A stretch of 57,273 bases of DNA from an uncultured Bacteroides sp. (GCA_900552645.1 USAN01000013.1:1-57273); one strand, 5' to 3'. Shown: positions 1-8,490, counted from the first letter of the stretch. The notes: generated from the sequence alone by a model not told the origin. Made by a program: numbers and translations.

Positions 1-1
1 C

Positions 2-107
2 ATAATATAAAGCGTGAATAATCTGTGAATGATATGAGGGTAATGTTCACACGTAATCACCTAACTAACAGCGTTGTGGAATTGTGAATGATGTGAACAT
101 ATAAATA
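2..107. repeat. Terminal interspersed repeat, copy A
   Basis: GTGAA-rich non-coding repeat. Two 24-bp blocks (24-47 and 73-96) separated by 25 bp recur as exact inverted copies at 57238-57261 and 57189-57212, also separated by 25 bp. The flanking AT stretch at 2-12 also matches. Copy A carries one extra 11-bp unit at 13-23 (starting CGTGAATAATC) that the far-end copy lacks. The spacer has diverged while the blocks are identical. Confidence 0.8.
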
Positions 108-149
108 CTATATTGTAGAATTTATACATTAAGATTAAATGCAAGGTAA

Positions 150-189
150 CCGTTTCTGCTATTATATATTGCTAATTAAACAGAAACGG
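150..189. other. 9-bp perfect inverted repeat in the rplI downstream spacer
   Basis: CCGTTTCTG at 150-158 pairs with CAGAAACGG at 181-189, leaving a 22-nt AT-rich loop. It lies between repeat copy A and the rplI terminator. There is no T-tract, so it is not a clear terminator. Bases 1-235 hold no gene that I can see. Confidence 0.4.
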
Positions 190-238
190 CCAATTATTCA
201 TTTCAACATACATCTATAACTAACCGATAAAACACAAA

Positions 239-270
239 AAAGGACTTAAATCTTTCGATTCAAGTCCTTT
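239..270 (-). terminator. Intrinsic terminator of rpsF-rpsR-rplI
   Basis: Read on the minus strand, a 14-bp stem (AAAGGACTTGAATC, one G-U pair, loop GAAA) is followed by a run of T. It begins 20 bp past the rplI stop codon. Confidence 0.85.
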
Positions 271-289
271 ATATAAAAGTATTTACAGA

Positions 290-733
290 TTATTCAGCAA
301 CTACTTCAAAAGGAATTTCAACAGAAACCTCTTTGTGAAGTTTTACAATCGCCTTGTAGTTACCAACCTCCTTAACAGAGTCTTTAACTACAATAATCTT
401 TCTATCAATTTTATGACCAAGCTTTTCAAGCTCTTCAGCAATCTGGATGTTACCTACAGAACCAAAGATAGTACCTGTAGAGCTAACTTTAGTTGCAATA
501 GTCAAAGCTACTTCCTTCAACTGTTCAGCCAAAGCTTCAGCATCCTTTTTGATTTTTTCCAATTTATGAGCGCGTTGTTTCAAATCTTCAGCAAGCATTT
601 TCTTTGCAGCTGGAGAAGCGATAACTGCTTTTCCTGTAGGAATAAGGAAATTACGACCATAACCAGATTTAACTGTCACAATATCGTTTTTATAGCCTAA
701 GTTTGCTATATCTTCTTTTAAAATTATCTCCAT
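290..733 (-). CDS. rplI: 50S ribosomal protein bL9
   Basis: Large-subunit ribosomal protein of 147 residues, the usual length. The N-terminal domain starts MEIILKEDIANLGYKND and contains the GYGRNFLIP segment that binds 23S rRNA. It continues through the long connecting helix (about residues 45-75) into the C-terminal domain. It is the last gene of rpsF-rpsR-rplI, 14 bp after rpsR. The start codon is preceded at 6-nt spacing by AAAAGGAGG (740-748 in window coordinates). That is an unusually strong SD for this phylum, where most mRNAs have none. A terminator follows directly. Confidence 0.97.
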   Translation of the reverse strand: MEIILKEDIANLGYKNDIVTVKSGYGRNFLIPTGKAVIASPAAKKMLAEDLKQRAHKLEKIKKDAEALAEQLKEVALTIATKVSSTGTIFGSVGNIQIAEELEKLGHKIDRKIIVVKDSVKEVGNYKAIVKLHKEVSVEIPFEVVAE

Positions 734-739
734 ACTATT

Positions 740-749
740 CCTCCTTTTT
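740..749 (-). promoter_or_regulatory. Strong Shine-Dalgarno sequence of rplI
   Basis: On the minus strand AAAAAGGAGG ends 6 nt before the rplI ATG and lies in the gap after the rpsR stop. Other genes checked in the window have no comparable sequence at this distance. Confidence 0.7.
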
Positions 750-1017
750 ATTTCATCATATCTGTTACAAATGGAAGTAACGCCAAGTGACGTGCTCTCT
801 TAACCGCCTGTGCAATACGACGTTGGAACTTCAAAGAAGTACCTGTAATGCGACGAGGAAGTATCTTACCTTGTTCGTTCAAGAATTTCTTCAAGAATTC
901 AGGATCTTTATAATCGATATACTTAATACCGCTCTTTTTGAAACGACAGTATTTTTTCTTTTTAACATCTACTGAAGGTGGAGTTAAATATCTAATTTCT
1001 GATTGTTGCTGTGCCAT
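748..1017 (-). CDS. rpsR: 30S ribosomal protein bS18
   Basis: Small-subunit protein of 89 residues. The conserved core runs from about residue 20 (KKKYCRFKKSGIKYIDYKD) through RRITGTSLKFQRRIAQAVKRARHLALLPF. It lies 2 bp after rpsF and 14 bp before rplI, the standard S6-S18-L9 operon. In Bacteroidota ribosomes, published Flavobacterium structures place bS18 with bS6 and bS21 in the pocket that hides the 16S anti-SD. The start codon has AGGAGG at 7-nt spacing, encoded within the last codons of rpsF, so translation of this gene might respond to ribosomes with an exposed anti-SD. That regulatory idea is inference. Confidence 0.97.
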   Translation of the reverse strand: MAQQQSEIRYLTPPSVDVKKKKYCRFKKSGIKYIDYKDPEFLKKFLNEQGKILPRRITGTSLKFQRRIAQAVKRARHLALLPFVTDMMK

Positions 1018-1019
1018 GA

Positions 1020-1364
1020 TTAATCCTCCTTTTTAGCTGATTTAACATTTCTTCTCTTTGCAGCATATTCAGCAGCATATTTATCCATTCTGAATGTCAA
1101 GAAACGGATAATGCGCTCGTCACGACGGAAATTAAGTTCTAATTTCTCTATTACTTCAGGAGCTGCGTTAAACTCTATCAACTGATAGAATCCAGTTGAT
1201 TTTTTTTGGATTGGGTAAGCCAACTTTTTCAATCCCCAATTTTCTTCATTGATAATCTCTGCACCTTCGGCAGTAAGAATACCTTTGAATTTCTCTACCG
1301 CTTCCTTCATCTGTGGTTCAGATAAAACGGGAGTTAAAATGAAAACGGTTTCGTATTGATTCAT
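1020..1364 (-). CDS. rpsF: 30S ribosomal protein bS6
   Basis: Small-subunit protein of 114 residues that binds 16S rRNA as a heterodimer with bS18. It opens MNQYETVFILTPVLSE, and the ferredoxin-like fold continues through NEENWGLKKLAYPIQKKSTGFYQLIEF and RRDERIIRFLTFRMDKY. It is the first gene of the operon. A promoter with both elements is visible 45-75 bp upstream. Unlike rpsR and rplI it has no SD-like sequence before its ATG. The end of the gene (Lys-Glu-Asp-stop, AAGGAGGATTAA) doubles as the rpsR SD. Confidence 0.97.
   Translation of the reverse strand: MNQYETVFILTPVLSEPQMKEAVEKFKGILTAEGAEIINEENWGLKKLAYPIQKKSTGFYQLIEFNAAPEVIEKLELNFRRDERIIRFLTFRMDKYAAEYAAKRRNVKSAKKED
1025..1030 (-). promoter_or_regulatory. 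Shine-Dalgarno sequence of rpsR
   Basis: AGGAGG on the minus strand, 7 nt before the rpsR ATG, overlapping the Lys-Glu-Asp codons that end rpsF. Because the codons alone could produce it, the rplI site is the stronger evidence of selection. Confidence 0.6.
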
Positions 1365-1408
1365 ACTTACGTTAATTAAATTATTAAATAAAAAATTGAA
1401 TTCGGGCG

Positions 1409-1439
1409 CAAAGATATAGATTAAATATTAAAATACAAA
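1409..1439 (-). promoter_or_regulatory. Promoter of rpsF-rpsR-rplI
   Basis: Matches the Bacteroides primary-sigma consensus: -33 TTTG (1436-1439), 19-bp spacer, -7 TATCTTTG (1409-1416), minus strand. Confidence 0.75.
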
Positions 1440-1534
1440 CTATTACCATCATTTATTCAATAATAAGATTTATGTTTTTCACATTACATTTTTGATTTTA
1501 CTCTTTTTTATTACTTATTAAGTTCAAGAAATCG

Positions 1535-1542
1535 TATATTTG
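1535..1542 (+). promoter_or_regulatory. -7 element of the MarR-family gene
   Basis: TATATTTG fits TAnnTTTG. It overlaps an upstream TTG that could be mistaken for a start, which argues for the ATG at 1567. No clear -33 element. Confidence 0.55.
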
Positions 1543-1566
1543 CAAAGTTGCTTAAACAATAATTAT

Positions 1567-2013
1567 ATGAGAGAACAATTAGGTTTCGACATTCAACTGC
1601 TCTTTGCTATACTTAATGGAAAAGTATCAGCTGCCATAAACCGTAAGCTTAGCCGAAATTTCAGGTTGGGTAATTTAGAAATAACTCCCGAGCAATGGAC
1701 AGTTTTACTATTCTTATGGGAAAAAGATGGAGTTTCTCAGCAAGAACTGTGCAATGCTACCTATAAAGACAAGCCAAGTATGACTCGCTTAATAGATAAT
1801 ATGGAGCGTCAGCATCTTGTAGTAAGGATATCGGATAAGCACGATCGTCGCACCAATCTTATTCATCTTACAAAGACTGGAAAGGACTTAGAAGAAAAGG
1901 CGGTAATAATTGCAAGTGAAACGTTAAAAGAGTCGTTATCTGGCATAGAAGAGGAAGAACTTAATATAAGTCAAGATGTATTGAGGAAAATATTTATAAA
2001 TACAAAAGACTGA
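1567..2013 (+). CDS. MarR-family winged-helix transcriptional regulator
   Basis: Cytoplasmic DNA-binding regulator of 148 residues with a MarR-type winged helix. The recognition region reads VSQQELCNATYKDKPSMTRLIDNMERQHLVVR. The wing contains the family signature SDKHDRRTNLIHLTKTG (Asp-x-Arg-Arg). Helices at both ends would form the dimer interface. I chose the ATG at 1567 because an in-frame TTG at 1540 lies inside the -7 element. The gene is followed by a small membrane-protein gene in the same direction (117 bp gap), and ligand and targets are unknown. Some Bacteroides MarR proteins control efflux or redox genes, but nothing here identifies the target. Confidence 0.88.
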   Translation: MREQLGFDIQLLFAILNGKVSAAINRKLSRNFRLGNLEITPEQWTVLLFLWEKDGVSQQELCNATYKDKPSMTRLIDNMERQHLVVRISDKHDRRTNLIHLTKTGKDLEEKAVIIASETLKESLSGIEEEELNISQDVLRKIFINTKD

Positions 2014-2130
2014 AAGATTTTCCATAAATTCATTTTTTTTTCTACAAATTATTTTCTTGATTATAGAATTATGCTTTAATTTGTAGACAGTAACAATAAG
2101 AAAATAATAATCTATTAATAAAATACACAC

Positions 2131-2313
2131 ATGAAAATCTTACTTAAAAATCTTGGACTGATAATGATGATAATCGGTGCAGCTATTTTGATCGGAATCT
2201 TCTGTGCAGGAAGTGATGCAGTTAACAACAATATGGTTCTTGGTTCATCTGTAGGTCTTATAGTAGTCGGATTAGTTGTTTATATCATATTAAACAAGAG
2301 AATTACAGACTAG
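2131..2313 (+). CDS. Small two-helix membrane protein
   Basis: A 60-residue protein consisting almost only of two hydrophobic helices, about residues 6-26 (LGLIMMIIGAAILIGIFCAG) and 36-54, joined by a short polar turn (SDAVNNN) and ending in a basic tail. It probably sits in the inner membrane as a hairpin with both ends in the cytoplasm. I do not recognise a named family. Similar short hydrophobic proteins are common in Bacteroides. It lies between the MarR gene and a bidirectional terminator. The reading frame runs cleanly from ATG to TAG and the hydrophobic pattern is protein-like, so it is probably real. Confidence 0.7.
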   Translation: MKILLKNLGLIMMIIGAAILIGIFCAGSDAVNNNMVLGSSVGLIVVGLVVYIILNKRITD

Positions 2314-2334
2314 TAATTACGTTTTTAAATAATT

Positions 2335-2358
2335 AAAGCCCGATTTTCATCGGGCTTT
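2335..2358. terminator. Bidirectional terminator
   Basis: Perfect 10-bp stem AAAGCCCGAT/ATCGGGCTTT with a 4-nt loop. It lies between the convergent small membrane gene (ends 2313) and rprY (ends 2365). A-rich and T-rich flanks serve both strands. Confidence 0.85.
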
Positions 2359-2364
2359 AATATT

Positions 2365-3072
2365 TTATTCAACTTCAGGAGTTATAAGTTTATATCCTTT
2401 TCCGTGTATATTGATGATTTCTATAGATTCATCATCTTTCAAATGTTTACGAAGTTTTGTGATGTAAACATCCATACTTCTTGCATTGAAATAATTATCA
2501 TCAATCCAGATTGTCTTAAGCGCAAAATCTCTCTGTAAGATTTCATTTGCATGAGCACAAAGCAATCCTAAAAGTTCAGATTCCTTAGTTGTAAGTTTAG
2601 TATTCTTGCCATCGATTGAAAGAATTTGTTTCTGAGTATCAAAAATAAACTTACCAATCTTATAAACATTACTTTCCTTGTTTTTCTTTCCTCTTACACG
2701 ACGCAGAATAGCTTCAATACGGAATGTCAATTCTTCCATGCTGAATGGTTTAGTGATATAGTCATCAGCACCAATCTTAAACCCTTCCAATATATCTTCT
2801 TTTAAAGTTTTAGCCGTAAGGAAAATAATAGGAATTTCTGCATTTGCAGTTCTAATTTCCTGAGCTAAAGTAAAACCATCCTTCTTAGGCATCATAACAT
2901 CCAATACACAAAGATCATACTTGTTTTTTAGAAAAGCTTTATATCCAGCTTCTCCATCAGGACATAATTCAGCAGAATATCCTTTTGCTTGCAAATATTC
3001 TCTTAATAGCATGCCAAGATTCTCATCATCTTCGCATAACAAGATACGCAATTTCTCGTCCATATTATTCAT
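2365..3072 (-). CDS. rprY: OmpR-family response regulator RprY
   Basis: Response regulator of 235 residues. The receiver domain (about 8-125) has the acidic pair D15/D16, phospho-acceptor D58 (VLDVMMPKKDG), T86 and K108 (TKPF). The C-terminal OmpR/PhoB winged helix (about 138-232) ends in HGKGYKLI. It overlaps the histidine kinase gene upstream by 8 bp, so the pair is translationally coupled. The size and gene order match the RprX/RprY pair of Bacteroides fragilis, first found through effects on tetracycline-resistance genes. The exact orthology is inferred from resemblance. Confidence 0.88.
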   Translation of the reverse strand: MNNMDEKLRILLCEDDENLGMLLREYLQAKGYSAELCPDGEAGYKAFLKNKYDLCVLDVMMPKKDGFTLAQEIRTANAEIPIIFLTAKTLKEDILEGFKIGADDYITKPFSMEELTFRIEAILRRVRGKKNKESNVYKIGKFIFDTQKQILSIDGKNTKLTTKESELLGLLCAHANEILQRDFALKTIWIDDNYFNARSMDVYITKLRKHLKDDESIEIINIHGKGYKLITPEVE

Positions 3073-4633
3073 TTTTTAATAAAGGTAATGCAATTATAAA
3101 TTTTGTTCCCACATTAAGTTCACTTTCGGCACGTATAGTACCTTTGTGATCTTGAATTATTTTCTTTACATACGCCAATCCCAATCCAAACCCCTTCACA
3201 TCATGAAGATTACCCGTATGTACTCTATAAAACTTGTCAAATATCTTTTTCAGGTTCTCTTTCTTTATACCTATTCCATTATCTTGTATAGACACATAAA
3301 GCTTACCTGATTCATTCCATGTACGTATATCTAAAAGCAGATCACCTTCGGGCTTCTTATATTTAACTGCATTGTCAAGCAGATTAAATATAACATTAGT
3401 AAAGTGCATTTCGTCCACAAAAATATATGGATTTGCCGCACTAAGCTCTGAAGTTATCTTGCCATTATATTTTTCCACCTTCAATGTAAATGTATTTATA
3501 ACTCCTGCTATTAAATCATTTGCATTGATATCCTTCATCTTAAGAGCAGCTTTCTGCTTCTCAAACATTGACATCTGCAACACTTTTTCTACCTGAAAGC
3601 GTAATCGCTTTGTCTCATCATTTATTACCCCCGATATGTGCTGAAACATAGCGGGCGATTTCGCCACAGCCGGATCCTTCAACATTTGAGCTGCCAATGA
3701 TATTGTAGAAATAGGTGTTTTAAATTCATGTGTCATATTATTGATAAAGTCATTCTTTATCTCGGTCAACTTCTTCTGACGGAATATTATATATATTGTA
3801 AAAATAAATGTTACCAGCAGTACAAATGTAAAAATCAGTGATGGTATCATAAATTTAACAGAACTGAATATATAACTGTTCAATGTAGGGAAGTGAATAT
3901 TTACTACTCCCATTCTTGCCGGCGGATCATTCCTGAAAATCACACGTGAATATGTATTTTCACTGCCTTCGTCGGTAAAGTCGGGACAACGGTAAACTTC
4001 GGTTCCATCACGATCCGTTACGCTGAAGTGATATGGAATATCTATTCCATTATTCAACAGTTCGGTTTTCAGAAAAAGGTCAAGTTGTTTAAAATTGACT
4101 CTTTTCTTCAGTGGCTTGTCACTGGCTGTATACAATATATTATAGACCACTTCGTCGAGCAATGCTCTTTGATATACATATCTGTCCTTTATTATCTCCT
4201 GTAAAGTCTTTGAAGTCTGCGGAATATTCTTTCCTGTAGAAATTATAGCTTTTGGTATACTTGACGGCTTTACTTTACTTACTCGCATTTTAAGCTCAAA
4301 AGATGTATATCCAGTCAATCCTTCACTACCAATAGTATAGTGATGGCTATGTTCTACAATTTCGCTATCTTCTTCCTTTTCTTCACTTATAATACTCTCT
4401 TTGGATAACTGTGCCGCCTTTTCGGTCGTCACTACATCATCTTCAAGATATTTTTTTGTTTCAACTAATTCTACATTTTTACATGCAGAAACCAAACTTC
4501 GCTGAACAGATTCATCAAACTGTTCTTTACGCATCTTTACCATTTCTTCTATATACCTTACCTGTAAGTAAAGCAAACTTAGAAATGAAAGACCCATAAC
4601 TATACTCAATATCCAGATTGTAGACTTTTTCAT
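3065..4633 (-). CDS. rprX: Sensor histidine kinase RprX
   Basis: Inner-membrane sensor kinase of 522 residues. TM1 spans about 6-24, a large periplasmic sensor runs to about 258, and TM2 spans about 261-284. The HisKA box contains the phospho-acceptor H302 in NNMTHEFKTPIS. The HATPase domain shows the N box (NLLDNAVKYKK), G1 (DNGIGI) and G2 (GFGLGLAYVKKI). The periplasmic part contains an acidic insert (about residues 80-95) and no recognisable PAS fold. It is transcribed first, with rprY following by an 8-bp overlap. A TAATTTTG stretch 5 bp before the start could be a promoter element but would give an almost leaderless transcript. Confidence 0.88.
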   Translation of the reverse strand: MKKSTIWILSIVMGLSFLSLLYLQVRYIEEMVKMRKEQFDESVQRSLVSACKNVELVETKKYLEDDVVTTEKAAQLSKESIISEEKEEDSEIVEHSHHYTIGSEGLTGYTSFELKMRVSKVKPSSIPKAIISTGKNIPQTSKTLQEIIKDRYVYQRALLDEVVYNILYTASDKPLKKRVNFKQLDLFLKTELLNNGIDIPYHFSVTDRDGTEVYRCPDFTDEGSENTYSRVIFRNDPPARMGVVNIHFPTLNSYIFSSVKFMIPSLIFTFVLLVTFIFTIYIIFRQKKLTEIKNDFINNMTHEFKTPISTISLAAQMLKDPAVAKSPAMFQHISGVINDETKRLRFQVEKVLQMSMFEKQKAALKMKDINANDLIAGVINTFTLKVEKYNGKITSELSAANPYIFVDEMHFTNVIFNLLDNAVKYKKPEGDLLLDIRTWNESGKLYVSIQDNGIGIKKENLKKIFDKFYRVHTGNLHDVKGFGLGLAYVKKIIQDHKGTIRAESELNVGTKFIIALPLLKNE

Positions 4634-4846
4634 TCCAGCAAAATTAAAGATGTTAAATACGTCAACATAATTACTTAACCTTAAGTTATCATTAATTTTT
4701 TATTATTAACTGAAAAAGTCACTTCAATTAAAGTAATAAACCGACAACTATAACAAATTTTATCTCTTTTTGGTTTACAAAAATAATAAAAAATTAAAAC
4801 TATATCCAAATAAAAGTCATCTAATTTTAAATCAGTTTATATAAAA

Positions 4847-4874
4847 ATAGGTGTATTTTAACAAATACACCTAT
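4847..4874 (-). terminator. Terminator of the EF-G paralogue gene
   Basis: Perfect 12-bp stem ATAGGTGTATTT/AAATACACCTAT with a 4-nt loop, followed on the minus strand by a T-run. It begins 26 bp beyond the stop at 4900. The rest of 4634-4899 is AT-rich with no gene. Confidence 0.8.
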
Positions 4875-4899
4875 TATAGTTTATAAATTCAACACTTTA

Positions 4900-7059
4900 C
4901 TATTCTTCTTTACTCTCCTTAGCTTCAAATTCTTTCATTAATTTTTCTTGAATATCGGCAGGCACTAATTCGTAACTTGCAAATTTCATAATAAAAGAAG
5001 CTCTACCTCCAGTAAGTGAGCTTAATGAGGTTGAATATGATGACATTTCTTTTAAAGGAACTTTAGCTATAAGTTTTTCATATCCATTTTCACTACTCAT
5101 GCCCATTATAAGACCACGACGTCCTTGCAAATCGCCCATTACATCACCCATTTTATCACTTGGAACAAACACTTCTACATCATAAATAGGTTCAAGAATC
5201 TTTGGTCCGGCATTCTTGAAAGCTTCGCTGAATGCATTTCTTCCTGCAAGCATAAATGATATTTCATTTGAATCGACAGGATGCATCTTACCATCGTATA
5301 CAATAACACGCACATCACGTGCATACGAACCCGTAAGCGGTCCTTGTTCCATTCTACTCATAATACCCTTAAGAATAGCCGGCATAAATCGTGTATCGAT
5401 AACACCACCAACTACACTGTTTACAAAAACAAGCTTACCACCCCATTCCAAAGGAATTTCTTCCTGGTTTTTAAGAGTTACCTTAAACTCCTGTCCATTA
5501 AATTTGTAGGTATCTGGCAAAGGCATCCCATCATAATATGGCTCTACAATTAAATGAACTTCACCAAACTGTCCTGCTCCACCAGATTGTTTCTTATGTC
5601 TATAATCAGCACGAGACGCTTTTGTTATAGTCTCTCTGTATGGAATCTTTGGTTCTTCAAACTTTATCTGAAGCTTCTCATTGTTTTCCAAACGCCATTT
5701 AAGAGTACGTAAATGGAATTCACCCTGTCCATGAATTATAGTCTGTTTAAGCTCCTTTGACTGTTCTATTATCCATGTAGGATCTTCCTCACGCATACGA
5801 TGAAGTACAGCCATCATCTTTTCAGTATCAGCTTCATTCAAAGGTTTTATGGCTCTGGAATATTTTGAATTTGGATATTTAATGAAATTGAATTTATTGT
5901 CGCAATCCTTACTATTTAGGGTATTACCTGTTTTAACATCCTTTAATTTAACAGTACATCCTATATCGCCAGCTTTCAGTTCTGTCACTTCTTCACGATT
6001 AGGGCCTGCACATATAAATAACTGGGCAATCCTCTCTTTTGATCCTCTGTCGCCATTTGTAAGATCATCACCTTCGTGAACTGTCCCACTCATTACCTTA
6101 AAATACTGTACGCCTCCTATATGAGGTTCTACTCCAGTTTTAAAGAAGTAAAGAGAAGTAGGACCATTAGAATCTGGTCTTACAACTTCTCCTCGAGTAT
6201 TATGTATAGGGGGCATTTCATCTACGAAAGGTACAACATTACCCAAGAATTCCATCAGTCTACCTACTCCCATATCCTTTCCCGCACATACACAGAATAT
6301 CGGAAACATTCCTCTTGCAGCTAATCCCTTTCTTATACCTTCTCTCATCTCGTCTTCAGTTAGAGTCTCGGATTCAAAGAATTTCTCCATTAATGTTTCA
6401 TCATTTTCCGCTGCAGCTTCTACTAATATCTTGTGCAGTTCCATAGCCTTATCTTTTTCGCTGTCAGGAATATCCTCGATAGTAGGTGTACCACCATCAG
6501 GACCCCATGAATACTTCTTCATAAGAAGTACGTCAATAAGTTCATGGAAATTTGCTCCAGTTTCTAAAGGATACTGTACTTGAACGACTTTCGGACCATA
6601 AATAGACTTAAGTTGTTCGACTACATTATCATAATCACACTTTTCATTATCAAGCTGATTAAGTAAAAAGATAACTGGCTTACCTAGTTTCTCTGTATAT
6701 CTAAAATGATTCTGAGTACCTACTTCAACACCATACTGACAATTCAATAATAAAATAGCAGTATCTGTAACATTAAGTGCAGTCATTGCTGCCCCGACAA
6801 AATCATCACTTCCGGGACAGTCTATTATATTGAGTTTCTTTCCATTCCATTCAACATGAAATACAGTCGAAAAGACCGAATATCCATATTCCTGCTCTAC
6901 AGGAAAATAATCACTTACAGTATTCTTTGCAGTTATTCTGCCACGACGTTTTATAATACCACTCTCAAAGAGTAAAGACTCTGTGAGAGTGGTTTTACCG
7001 GCTCCATCATTACCAAGTAAGGCAATGTTCTTAATTTCGTTTGTCTGATATACTTTCAT
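4900..7059 (-). CDS. fusA2: EF-G paralogue (EF-G2 type) with degenerate GTPase motifs
   Basis: A five-domain EF-G-like protein of 719 residues that should bind the ribosome and promote translocation. The P-loop is intact (G16-NDGAG-K22-T23). Other GTPase motifs depart from canonical EF-G: G2 has no clear RGIT motif (EQEYGYSVFST around residues 55-65). G3 reads D80-C-P-G-S84, so the catalytic histidine of DTPGH is serine. G4 is N134-Q-L-D137 instead of NKxD. Domain IV is present (RHKKQSGGAGQFGEV and the SNEISFMLAGRNAF segment), so ribosome function is probably kept. This fits Bacteroides EF-G2, reported in B. thetaiotaomicron to support translation without GTPase activity during carbon limitation. 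The gene stands alone, with its own terminator and a 279-bp AT-rich upstream gap shared with divergent hemW. Confidence 0.93.
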   Translation of the reverse strand: MKVYQTNEIKNIALLGNDGAGKTTLTESLLFESGIIKRRGRITAKNTVSDYFPVEQEYGYSVFSTVFHVEWNGKKLNIIDCPGSDDFVGAAMTALNVTDTAILLLNCQYGVEVGTQNHFRYTEKLGKPVIFLLNQLDNEKCDYDNVVEQLKSIYGPKVVQVQYPLETGANFHELIDVLLMKKYSWGPDGGTPTIEDIPDSEKDKAMELHKILVEAAAENDETLMEKFFESETLTEDEMREGIRKGLAARGMFPIFCVCAGKDMGVGRLMEFLGNVVPFVDEMPPIHNTRGEVVRPDSNGPTSLYFFKTGVEPHIGGVQYFKVMSGTVHEGDDLTNGDRGSKERIAQLFICAGPNREEVTELKAGDIGCTVKLKDVKTGNTLNSKDCDNKFNFIKYPNSKYSRAIKPLNEADTEKMMAVLHRMREEDPTWIIEQSKELKQTIIHGQGEFHLRTLKWRLENNEKLQIKFEEPKIPYRETITKASRADYRHKKQSGGAGQFGEVHLIVEPYYDGMPLPDTYKFNGQEFKVTLKNQEEIPLEWGGKLVFVNSVVGGVIDTRFMPAILKGIMSRMEQGPLTGSYARDVRVIVYDGKMHPVDSNEISFMLAGRNAFSEAFKNAGPKILEPIYDVEVFVPSDKMGDVMGDLQGRRGLIMGMSSENGYEKLIAKVPLKEMSSYSTSLSSLTGGRASFIMKFASYELVPADIQEKLMKEFEAKESKEE

Positions 7060-7333
7060 GATATATAAGATTTAATTATTAATCATGGGATATGAGTATC
7101 ATATCTCCTTTTTCAGTTTCGCAAATTAAATAATTAACATAATATAAGCAACTTAAGATGAGGTGTTACTAAACTATGTTTTTGAGCATTATAGAATTTA
7201 TAATATAATTCCTTATTTTATAAATTAACAATTTCAATAGTAACATTTTACAATTAATTTTTGTTGAAAAATGTCTCTACAAGTTTATCATTTAATTTGT
7301 CATTAATTAAGCTATCGTAAGCAAAAAATATTA

Positions 7334-7341
7334 TAGCTTTG
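7334..7341 (+). promoter_or_regulatory. -7 element of hemW
   Basis: TAGCTTTG fits TAnnTTTG and lies 21 bp before the chosen ATG. It overlaps an upstream in-frame TTG at 7339, which makes that TTG an unlikely start. Confidence 0.55.
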
Positions 7342-7362
7342 TGTACAAAACATTTCACTAAA

Positions 7363-8490
7363 ATGGCAGGAATTTACATACATATACCTTTTTGCAAAAG
7401 AAGATGCATATATTGCGACTTTTTCTCGACAACACAGAGTGAACGAATAAACGATTTTATCAGTTCTTTATGTAACGAATTAGAGCTTCGTAAAAAGTAT
7501 CTTGACAACGAGTTTGTACATACCATATATTTCGGTGGAGGAACTCCATCTCAATTAAAGGAAGAACATTTCATAAAAATATTCCATACTATAAATAGAT
7601 TATATACAGTTGTACCCGATGCCGAAATTACAATAGAAGTAAATCCCGACGATATAAATAAAACTTATGTATCTATGCTGCAGAAATTCCCATTCAATCG
7701 TATAAGTATGGGGATACAGACATTCGATGATGAAACTCTGAAACTGCTTAAAAGACGCCACGATTCAAAACAAGCTATATCAGCATTTCATATACTAAGA
7801 GATGCAGGATACGACAACATAAGCCTAGATCTCATGTATGGACTTCCAGGAGAAACTATGAATAGATGGAAAAGCGACCTAGAAACGATAATACAACTTC
7901 GCCCCGAACATATATCGGCATATCACCTTATATATGAAGAAAACACCGAACTGTGGATGCTTCGCGAGAAACATAAAGTAGAAGAAGCCAATGAAGATCT
8001 GAGCGTCTCAATGTTTTCCTTATTAATAGAGCAATTGCAAAATGCCGGATATGAGCATTATGAAATATCAAATTTTGCTCTTCCCAATCTTTATTCACGC
8101 CATAATTCAAGCTATTGGAAAGGAATAAAATATATTGGATGCGGTCCTTCGGCTCATTCCTACAACATAAAATCACGTCAATGGAATATATCTTCTCTAG
8201 ATAAATACATAAGTTGTATAAACAACAATGAGTCATATTACGAAACAGAAGAATTAGATACCCCTACTCGTTACAATGATTTTGTCTTAACTTCCATACG
8301 TACAAAATGGGGAATGGATCTAGAAAACCTGAAAAGTCTTTTCGGAGATAAGTATTACAGCTATGCTATAAAGATGGCAGCCCCTCATATAGCAGAAGAA
8401 ACTTTGGAAAGAAATGGAAATATAATTCGACTTACCAAAAAGGGCATATTCATATCAGACGGCATAATGAGCGATATGATGTGGGTTTAA
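7363..8490 (+). CDS. hemW: Radical SAM heme chaperone HemW
   Basis: Radical SAM protein of 375 residues related to oxygen-independent coproporphyrinogen III oxidase, now regarded as a heme chaperone. The iron-sulfur motif CxxxCxxC is at C11, C15 and C18 (PFCKRRCIYCDF), the HemW spacing. YFGGGTPS follows, and the HemN C-terminal domain closes the protein. The four-cysteine N-terminal extension of true HemN is absent. The start at 7363 gives the conserved MAGIYIHIPF opening. It is a single gene, divergent from the EF-G paralogue and ending in a bidirectional terminator. Confidence 0.92.
   Translation: MAGIYIHIPFCKRRCIYCDFFSTTQSERINDFISSLCNELELRKKYLDNEFVHTIYFGGGTPSQLKEEHFIKIFHTINRLYTVVPDAEITIEVNPDDINKTYVSMLQKFPFNRISMGIQTFDDETLKLLKRRHDSKQAISAFHILRDAGYDNISLDLMYGLPGETMNRWKSDLETIIQLRPEHISAYHLIYEENTELWMLREKHKVEEANEDLSVSMFSLLIEQLQNAGYEHYEISNFALPNLYSRHNSSYWKGIKYIGCGPSAHSYNIKSRQWNISSLDKYISCINNNESYYETEELDTPTRYNDFVLTSIRTKWGMDLENLKSLFGDKYYSYAIKMAAPHIAEETLERNGNIIRLTKKGIFISDGIMSDMMWV

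Noticed and set aside
1540..1566. TTG start for the MarR gene
   Set aside because: It lies within the TATATTTG promoter element; the ATG at 1567 gives the normal family length.
7079..7110. Short upstream ORF with an AAGGAG before the EF-G paralogue
   Set aside because: The ORF has only seven codons and the SD-start distance is 2 nt, too short for good initiation; the overlap with a 6-bp inverted repeat (7089-7105) suggests chance.
7339..7362. TTG start for hemW
   Set aside because: It lies within the TAGCTTTG element and the extension is not part of the conserved HemW start.
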